Source of the DNA: Clostridia bacterium | GTDB lineage: Bacteria > Bacillota > Clostridia > Oscillospirales > CAG-272 | Direction of reading: 5' to 3' | DNA length: 9,821 bases | Assembly: GCA_017556845.1 (NCBI GenBank) | Contig: JAFYMA010000164.1 | Location: 1 to 9,821 of the forward strand | The notes under the pieces: generated by a model | Databases searched by the model: none | Told to the model about the DNA's origin: nothing | Seen by the model: the letters and a program-made list of their open reading frames with translations, nothing else | Program-made: the position numbers and the translations under genes | Part shown: positions 5,674 to 9,821 of the stretch, piece after piece | Position numbering within the stretch: the first letter of the stretch is position 1 | How the letters are laid out: each line of letters starts with the position of its first letter

Positions 5674-6598
5674 CACAAAACAACGGCGTTGAGTAATATC
5701 TGTCCGCAGAATCGGGCAATATTACAACGATATTCTTTCCTTGGTTTTCTTCCATACGAGCAAGCTCCAATGCCGCGTGCAACGCCGCCCCTGAGCTTAT
5801 TCCAACTAAAAACCCCTCGTTTTTTCCGAGCAGCTTCGATGATGCTATCGCCTCTTCGGTAGTAACCGTCATTATTTTATCTATAACTTCGGTGTTTAAT
5901 ATTTCAGGAACAAATCCGGCGCCGATACCCTGCAGACCGTGCGCCCCCGCACGCCCCTGCGACAAAACGGGAGAGTCAGCGGGCTCTACTGCAACTATCT
6001 GAATATCCGGAATTTTTTCTTTCAGATATTCACCCGTTCCCGTAAGTGTTCCGCCCGTTCCTACTCCGCATACGAAAATATCAACGTTTCCGTCTGTATC
6101 GTCATATATCTCAGGACCCGTTGTTTTGTAATGAGCCTGCGCGTTTGCGGGATTTACAAACTGACCTGCCACAACTGCTCCGGGCGTTTTTCCGGCAATC
6201 CGATCGGCTTCCTCTATTGCACCCTTCATTCCGAGCTTTCCGTCTGTCAAAACGACCTGCGCCCCGTAAGCGCGCATAAGATTTATTCTTTCCTTTGACA
6301 TCGAATCGGGCATAACTATAACAGCGTTATATCCTCTGCAGGCGCACACCGATGCTATTCCGATACCCGTATTACCCGATGTCGGCTCGATTATCGTTGC
6401 GCCCTTTGATATAACGCCCCGAGCTTCAAGATCGTTTATCATCTCCAAAGCCGCCCTGTCCTTCACGGAGCCCGTCGGGTTAAGGTATTCCGCCTTGACA
6501 AGAACGGTCGCTTTCGCACCAACCTTTTTTTCCGTTCTGCCAATATGCAAAAGCGGTGTTTTTCCTATCAAAGCATCTATTGAATCATATATTTTCAT
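5666..6598 (-). CDS. cysK: Cysteine synthase (O-acetylserine sulfhydrylase)
   Basis: This is a 310-residue PLP-dependent cytosolic enzyme making L-cysteine from O-acetylserine and sulfide. The PLP lysine is Lys46 in TGSVKDRAAL. The substrate loop is TSGNTG (73-78), the phosphate-binding loop GVGTGGT (178-184), and the pyridine-ring contact lies in GISSGAA (266-272). Length is typical of CysK/CysM. The ending DSADRYYSTPLFCDE is the CysK-type tail. AAAGGA (6605-6610) lies 6 nt before the ATG. The gene follows recX by 21 nt and overlaps birA, so it is transcribed from the recA promoter at least in part. No serine acetyltransferase gene is adjacent. CysM-like use of other sulfur donors cannot be excluded from sequence. 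Confidence 0.95.
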   Translation of the reverse strand: MKIYDSIDALIGKTPLLHIGRTEKKVGAKATVLVKAEYLNPTGSVKDRAALEMINDLEARGVISKGATIIEPTSGNTGIGIASVCACRGYNAVIVMPDSMSKERINLMRAYGAQVVLTDGKLGMKGAIEEADRIAGKTPGAVVAGQFVNPANAQAHYKTTGPEIYDDTDGNVDIFVCGVGTGGTLTGTGEYLKEKIPDIQIVAVEPADSPVLSQGRAGAHGLQGIGAGFVPEILNTEVIDKIMTVTTEEAIASSKLLGKNEGFLVGISSGAALHAALELARMEENQGKNIVVILPDSADRYYSTPLFCDE

Positions 6599-6619
6599 TT
6601 TTTATCCTTTCAGAAAAGC

Positions 6620-7261
6620 TCACCGTTTGTCCGACCTTAAAGCAGATATATGCTCAAAGGTAAATCCCCTGCGGAGAACTGAGGCTGTCGCCTTCTGTCC
6701 ATCCTGCGAATCAGAGGTGAGCAAAAGATGAAGTATTCCTTTTTTACGCGCGTATTTTTCAAGGATCTGAACGAAATCGACCTGCTTATACACAGTCTTC
6801 ATCGTCTTTTCTATGCAGGTGCGTTCAAAGCCCTTTGATACGAGCTTATCCTTTATTGCAAGAGGTCCTCTCATGTCCTTTATGCACGTTGATGCAACCG
6901 TCAAAGCGCATCTTTCCTCGTTTATATATCCTATCTGCTGAAGATACGCACTTGCATTTATTGCAGTATCGTTTTCAAAGCCCTTCATTTTCAGCTTTTG
7001 CGCAAGCGCTCGGCGTGACATATCGGAATACGACAAGAGATCTATTCCTTTTTTTATCGCCCGTGTCAGCTCCTCAAGCTCTGAAAGAAGATACATACCG
7101 TCATCGTCAAGCTCTGCTCCGAGCGTTATACCGTGAGTGCTCAAAAGTCGGGAGGATACGGCGCTCGTGCGCCGTTTCCCCCCGTTTTCAACAGTTATAT
7201 CCGACGTACCGTCACCGTTAAGGCTTATATCTATGACGGTATATACAGACTTATCACTCAT
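6620..7261 (-). CDS. recX: RecX, modulator of RecA
   Basis: This is a 213-residue cytosolic regulator that in known systems binds RecA filaments and inhibits or tunes them. It contains the RecX three-helix repeats: RAIKKGIDLLSYSDMSRRAL (67-86) with KLKMKGF, then YLQQIGYINEERCALTVAS (106-124), RGPLAIKDKLVSKGF (131-145), and a degenerate final repeat near 160-205. The first 60 residues form a strand-rich extension typical of Gram-positive RecX. The start is fixed by an 8-bp overlap with recA (ATGAGTGA, 7254-7261), which predicts translational coupling and so a RecX level linked to RecA. It shares recA's LexA-box promoter and should be SOS-induced with it. Confidence 0.93.
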   Translation of the reverse strand: MSDKSVYTVIDISLNGDGTSDITVENGGKRRTSAVSSRLLSTHGITLGAELDDDGMYLLSELEELTRAIKKGIDLLSYSDMSRRALAQKLKMKGFENDTAINASAYLQQIGYINEERCALTVASTCIKDMRGPLAIKDKLVSKGFERTCIEKTMKTVYKQVDFVQILEKYARKKGILHLLLTSDSQDGQKATASVLRRGFTFEHISALRSDKR

Positions 7262-8387
7262 CGTCGCCGTTTATATCGAGCAGACGGATGTTGAAATCGT
7301 CATCATCCTCGTCCTCATCATCATCGTCAAGCTCGTACGCATCCGTCAACGAAAGGTCTATATCGTCCTTTTGTGATTTTATTTTTTCCTCAAGCTCCTT
7401 CATCAAGGCGGGGTGCGTTTCTATATACTTTCTTGTGTTTTCCTTGCCCTGTCCGAGTCTGTCGCCGTTGTAAGAGAACCACGCTCCGCTCTTGTCAAGT
7501 ATGCCAAGCTCCACTCCGATGTCGATTATCTCGCTGGACTTGGATATTCCCTTACCGTAGAGTATATCAAATTCAGCTACCTTGAAGGGAGGAGCGACCT
7601 TATTTTTGACGACCTTGCACTTGATGTGGTTGCCGTACGTTTCGCCGCCTGATTTAAGGCTTTCCTGCTTGCGAACGTCTATTCTTACGGATGAGTAGAA
7701 TTTAAGCGCTCTGCCGCCGGGAGTCGTTTCGGGGTTGCCGTACATTACGCCTACCTTTTCACGAAGCTGGTTTATGAATATTACTATGCAGTTCGTTTTT
7801 GCGATGGCTCCGGACAGCTTACGGAGCGCTTGGCTCATCAGTCTTGCCTGCAGACCTACGTGCGATGCACCCATTTCGCCGTCGATCTCCTGCTGGGGAA
7901 CGAGTGCCGCAACAGAGTCAACTACAACAACGTCAACGGCACCGGAACGAACGAGCGCTTCCGTTATTTCGAGCGCCTGCTCACCGCTGTCGGGCTGTGA
8001 AACGAGCAACGAATTTATATCAACGCCGAGAGCCTTTGCATACACGGGATCAAGTGCGTGCTCTGCATCTATAAAAGCGGCTTCTCCACCCATTTTCTGC
8101 ACCTCTGCGGCTATATGGAGCGCAACGGTCGTTTTACCTGAGGACTCAGGGCCGAATATTTCCACGATCCTTCCGCGCGGAACGCCGCCGATGCCAAGTG
8201 CCAGATCGAGCGTAAGTGAGCCTGTGGGAACTGCGCTGACCTGCATATTTGCATTGTCTCCCAGCTTCATTATCGTTCCCTTACCGAATTTCTTTTCTAT
8301 CTGTGATATTGAGGTGGCAAGTGCCTTTTTCTTTTCATCGGGTTCAACCGCCGCAGTAGGCGCTGCCGTTTTTTTAACCTTTGCCAT
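7254..8387 (-). CDS. recA: Recombinase RecA
   Basis: This is a 377-residue DNA-dependent ATPase that forms filaments on single-stranded DNA, drives homologous recombination and stimulates self-cleavage of LexA-type repressors. The Walker A motif GPESSGKTT is at 79-87, Walker B VVVVDS at 153-158, the L1 region about 165-178 (IDGEMGASHVG), and the RecA signature ALKFYSSVR at 227-235. The C-terminal tail is odd: 11 consecutive Asp/Glu residues (354-364) followed by a hydrophobic FNIRLLDI segment and GDDE. Acidic tails are usual in RecA, but such an unbroken run is not. The gene has a LexA box and a hairpin in its leader. AAAGGA lies about 12 nt before the ATG, a rather long spacing. Together with the S24 repressor about 4 kb away, it supplies the likely cleavage trigger. 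Confidence 0.99.
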   Translation of the reverse strand: MAKVKKTAAPTAAVEPDEKKKALATSISQIEKKFGKGTIMKLGDNANMQVSAVPTGSLTLDLALGIGGVPRGRIVEIFGPESSGKTTVALHIAAEVQKMGGEAAFIDAEHALDPVYAKALGVDINSLLVSQPDSGEQALEITEALVRSGAVDVVVVDSVAALVPQQEIDGEMGASHVGLQARLMSQALRKLSGAIAKTNCIVIFINQLREKVGVMYGNPETTPGGRALKFYSSVRIDVRKQESLKSGGETYGNHIKCKVVKNKVAPPFKVAEFDILYGKGISKSSEIIDIGVELGILDKSGAWFSYNGDRLGQGKENTRKYIETHPALMKELEEKIKSQKDDIDLSLTDAYELDDDDEDEDDDDFNIRLLDINGDDE

Positions 8388-8415
8388 TGTTCTGACCGTT
8401 CCTTTCTTACGTAAT

Positions 8416-8449
8416 GCTCTCTTACCTTATCCGTCCAAGGAAAGAGTGC
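8416..8449 (-). promoter_or_regulatory. Hairpin in the recA 5' leader
   Basis: In plus coordinates GC, CTCTT and CCTT (8416-8428) pair with AAGG, AAGAG and GC (8437-8449). That gives 11 base pairs interrupted by two single mismatches around an 8-nt loop. It lies between the LexA box and the recA ribosome binding site, inside the predicted leader. There is no T tract after it, so it is more likely an mRNA-stabilising or translational element than a terminator. Confidence 0.45.
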
Positions 8450-8465
8450 GATCTTTTACGAAACA

Positions 8466-8479
8466 CGAACAAGTGTTCG
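8466..8479. promoter_or_regulatory. LexA (SOS) box of recA
   Basis: CGAAC-AAGT-GTTCG is a perfect match to the Gram-positive LexA site CGAAC-N4-GTTCG, and the dyad extends one more pair (8465-8480). It lies just downstream of the recA transcription start (about +4 to +17), where LexA would block initiation or clearance. It is unrelated to the TACCGA-type operators of the XRE/S24 repressor. Confidence 0.93.
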
Positions 8480-8489
8480 TTTTTGTTTG

Positions 8490-8518
8490 ATTATACATCA
8501 TACGATGTAAAAAATCAA
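8490..8518 (-). promoter_or_regulatory. recA promoter
   Basis: On the minus strand there is TTGATT (8513-8518), a 17-bp spacer and TATAAT (8490-8495). The start is predicted near 8483, giving a leader of about 95 nt that contains the LexA box and a hairpin. Confidence 0.85.
8494..8509. promoter_or_regulatory. Second dyad inside the recA promoter
   Basis: TACATC-ATAC-GATGTA is a perfect 6-bp dyad around 4 bases, placed in the spacer and touching the -10. The 4-base gap is the same as in the LexA box, but the arms differ. It may be an extra operator or a chance dyad in AT-rich DNA. Confidence 0.4.
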
Positions 8519-8569
8519 TATCGGAATTTATAATTTACAATATTTTCACAATCAACAAAAAAGATATCA

Positions 8570-9355
8570 TTAAGTTCTCGGAGCAAAGAACGTGCCTATG
8601 CCCTTGCCCTGCGCTATTTCGTACAGGACCTCGGGGTTTTCGCCGTTGGCTATGACCATAGCAATACCGGCTTCGGTAACGGTCTTTGCGGCTTCTATCT
8701 TCGCCCTCATACCGCCCGTGCCTCTGACGGTGCCCTCGCCGCCTGCCATAGCGAATATTTCATCGTCAATATCCTTTACGCGCTTTATCATAACGGCATC
8801 CTCGTTTTCACGGGGGTTTTTATCGTACAATCCGTCAATATCCGAAAGATTTACGAGCAGATCGGCATCTGACACGCGTGCGACGAGTGCCGCAAGAGTA
8901 TCGTTACCGCCGAATTTTATTCCATCATACGATATTGAGTCATTTTCGTTTACTATCGGTATAACTCCCATTTTAAGAAGCGTGCTGAACGTATTGCGTG
9001 CGTTCTGCCACGGCTCTTCTCTGTCCATTATAGACTTTGTGAGCAATATCTGACCGACCTGGTGGCCGTAGCCCGAAAAAAATCTTTCGTACATTCTCAT
9101 AAGCTCCGACTGTCCGATAGCCGCCATCGCCTGCTTTTCAATGAGCGTCATGGGATGGTGGTCAAGATTGACTCTTGCGGCGCCTGCGGCAACGGCACCG
9201 GATGAAACGAGAACGACCTGCGTTCCGCTGTTTTTTATATCGGAAAGCACGCAGGCGAGCTTTTCCATTCTGCGCAGATTCAATCTTCCGTTATCGTACG
9301 TAAGCGTGGACGTTCCGACCTTGACAACGATACGCTTATATAAAATATCGAGCAT
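8570..9355 (-). CDS. proB: Glutamate 5-kinase, short form without PUA domain
   Basis: This is a 261-residue cytosolic amino-acid kinase. It phosphorylates glutamate to glutamyl 5-phosphate, the first step of proline synthesis. Motifs: VVKVGTS (10-16), SSGAVAAG (51-58), VNENDS (135-140), FGGND (148-152), LSDIDGLY (170-177) and GTGGMRAKI (212-220), ending at GTFFAPRT. E. coli ProB is about 367 residues with a C-terminal PUA domain; here the protein stops after the kinase domain, as in other short bacterial forms. The start at 9355 is set by AAAAGGAG 7 nt upstream, and the in-frame ATG at 9376 lies before that site. proA, its usual partner, is not downstream: the next gene is recA. No terminator was seen after proB, so some read-through into recA is possible. 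Confidence 0.95.
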   Translation of the reverse strand: MLDILYKRIVVKVGTSTLTYDNGRLNLRRMEKLACVLSDIKNSGTQVVLVSSGAVAAGAARVNLDHHPMTLIEKQAMAAIGQSELMRMYERFFSGYGHQVGQILLTKSIMDREEPWQNARNTFSTLLKMGVIPIVNENDSISYDGIKFGGNDTLAALVARVSDADLLVNLSDIDGLYDKNPRENEDAVMIKRVKDIDDEIFAMAGGEGTVRGTGGMRAKIEAAKTVTEAGIAMVIANGENPEVLYEIAQGKGIGTFFAPRT

Positions 9356-9362
9356 ACGTAAA

Positions 9363-9370
9363 CTCCTTTT
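9363..9370 (-). promoter_or_regulatory. Ribosome binding site that sets the proB start
   Basis: AAAAGGAG on the minus strand lies 7 nt before the ATG at 9355. The longer reading from 9376 would encode this site as codons, giving MKKRSLR before the conserved start, and is unlikely. Confidence 0.85.
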
Positions 9371-9392
9371 TTTCATTTCATTTCAAAAGCAT

Positions 9393-9506
9393 TCGGGAAA
9401 GACGCCCGAGGCTTTAAAGGTATTTTATAAAATATTATTAAAAATCTCTTTTTTATTTAAAATATAAGTTGTATAATGTGTTAGAATAGACACTTTATAC
9501 GGGCGT
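9393..9506 (-). promoter_or_regulatory. proB leader with alternative pairings
   Basis: The proB leader (about 150 nt) can form a local hairpin, TCGGG (9405-9409) with CCCGA (9393-9397) on the minus strand. The same CGGG, extended as CGGGCGT (9402-9408), also complements ACGCCCG at the extreme 5' end of the transcript (9500-9506). The two pairings exclude each other. No T-box or other known riboswitch core was recognised. A 14-bp palindrome TATTTTATAAAATA (9421-9434) lies between them. Confidence 0.35.
9472..9477 (+). promoter_or_regulatory. Possible -10 of the zapA promoter
   Basis: TATAAT on the plus strand lies about 94 bases before the zapA ATG. No good -35 is present (TTTTTT at the expected place), although the upstream DNA is very AT-rich. 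If real, transcription would run antisense across part of the proB leader and promoter. Confidence 0.35.
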
Positions 9507-9513
9507 TTTCGTT

Positions 9514-9542
9514 ATTATACTACGAACAAACCGAAAAATCAA
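9514..9542 (-). promoter_or_regulatory. proB promoter
   Basis: On the minus strand there is TTGATT (9537-9542), a 17-bp spacer and TATAAT (9514-9519). The start is predicted near 9507. The -35 is only about 28 bases from the divergent zapA start codon, so the two genes share this regulatory DNA. Confidence 0.8.
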
Positions 9543-9570
9543 GTGTAATTTTTATATTTTGAGGTGCATA

Positions 9571-9821
9571 ATGAAACAGAGCATAAAGGTACAGGTTGCT
9601 GGAGTTACGTTCCACGTAGTTACGGAGGACAGCGAGGAACGCACGCTTGAGATAGCCTCTCTCGTCAACAGTAAAATAAACAGTCTCGTATTAAAAACCA
9701 CGGATTGCACGAAAATGAAGGCTGCAACGCTGTGCGCTATGGATTATTGCAACGAAGCTCTTCAGCTCAGAGAAAAGGTAAAAGAGCTTGAAGAACAGCT
9801 TCAAAAGGCAAAGGGCGGCAA
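9571..9821 (+). CDS. zapA: Cell division protein ZapA (5' part, runs off the window)
   Basis: The first 83 codons of a ZapA-like protein are present; the frame is open at the window edge. ZapA binds FtsZ and bundles its protofilaments at the division site. The sequence shows the ZapA layout: an N-terminal strand pair (SIKVQVAGVTFHVVTEDSEE), a helix EIASLVNSKINSLV, then MKAATLCAMDYCNEALQLREK leading into a coiled coil rich in Lys, Glu and Leu (residues 62-81). GAGGTG at 9561-9566 lies a few bases before the ATG. The family's usual length is about 85-110 residues, so little is missing. It is divergent from proB. The call rests on the pattern of a short, weakly conserved family and is fairly secure. 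Confidence 0.85.
   Translation, partial: MKQSIKVQVAGVTFHVVTEDSEERTLEIASLVNSKINSLVLKTTDCTKMKAATLCAMDYCNEALQLREKVKELEEQLQKAKGG

Noticed and set aside
7735..8490. 251-codon open frame on the plus strand
   Set aside because: It is antisense to recA and the composition is a Ser/Ala/Thr-rich shadow of recA codons, with no plausible domain.
8592..9053. 153-codon open frame on the plus strand
   Set aside because: It is antisense to proB, with the same shadow composition and no supporting start signals.
9523..9536. Possible second LexA site (CGAAC half) in the proB promoter
   Set aside because: CGAAC is followed by AAAC and then CGAAA instead of GTTCG, so only one half-site is present.

Overview
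The window looks like chromosomal DNA from a low-to-moderate GC Bacillota, most likely class Clostridia. The evidence is a DarA/PstA c-di-AMP receptor, a CxxC-type zinc-binding ribosomal protein L28, strong AGGAGG-type ribosome binding sites, sigma-A-like promoters and a Gram-positive LexA box (CGAAC-N4-GTTCG) at recA. The genus cannot be fixed from the sequence alone. Twelve genes are supported. Coding density is high, and no tRNA, rRNA, IS element or CRISPR array was seen.

Layout, left to right. (1) darA (+) ends at a bidirectional hairpin terminator facing the 3' end of an orphan peptide-binding lipoprotein gene (-). (2) A divergent pair follows: a small membrane protein gene (-, 2459-2824) and a Cro/CI-LexA-like self-cleaving regulator (+, 3010-3732). 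Each has a perfect or near-perfect consensus promoter. Between them lie four copies of an operator-like element (best copy TACCGA-AA-TCGGTA), with 32-bp spacing inside each promoter's pair. (3) A GME-fold (DUF6873-like) gene (-) overlaps the regulator tail-to-tail by 6 bp. (4) rpmB (-) is a single-gene unit with its own promoter, a structured leader and a strong terminator. (5) A tight minus-strand cluster recA-recX-cysK-birA has overlapping starts and stops at two junctions. It is driven by a LexA-box promoter. (6) proB (short form without PUA domain, -) and the start of zapA (+) diverge at the right edge.

The main point of interest is region 2. A RecA-responsive-type repressor, with intact Ala-Gly cleavage site and Ser/Lys dyad, appears to control itself and one small three-helix membrane protein through operators unrelated to the LexA box at recA, about 5 kb away. 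This would be a second, private damage- or stress-response switch running beside the classical SOS regulon.

Four minus-strand promoters (peptide-binding lipoprotein, rpmB, recA, proB) share exactly TTGATT-N17-TATAAT, whereas the two promoters of the repressor pair carry TTGACA. Several leaders (rpmB, recA, proB) can form local hairpins, two of them with mutually exclusive alternatives.
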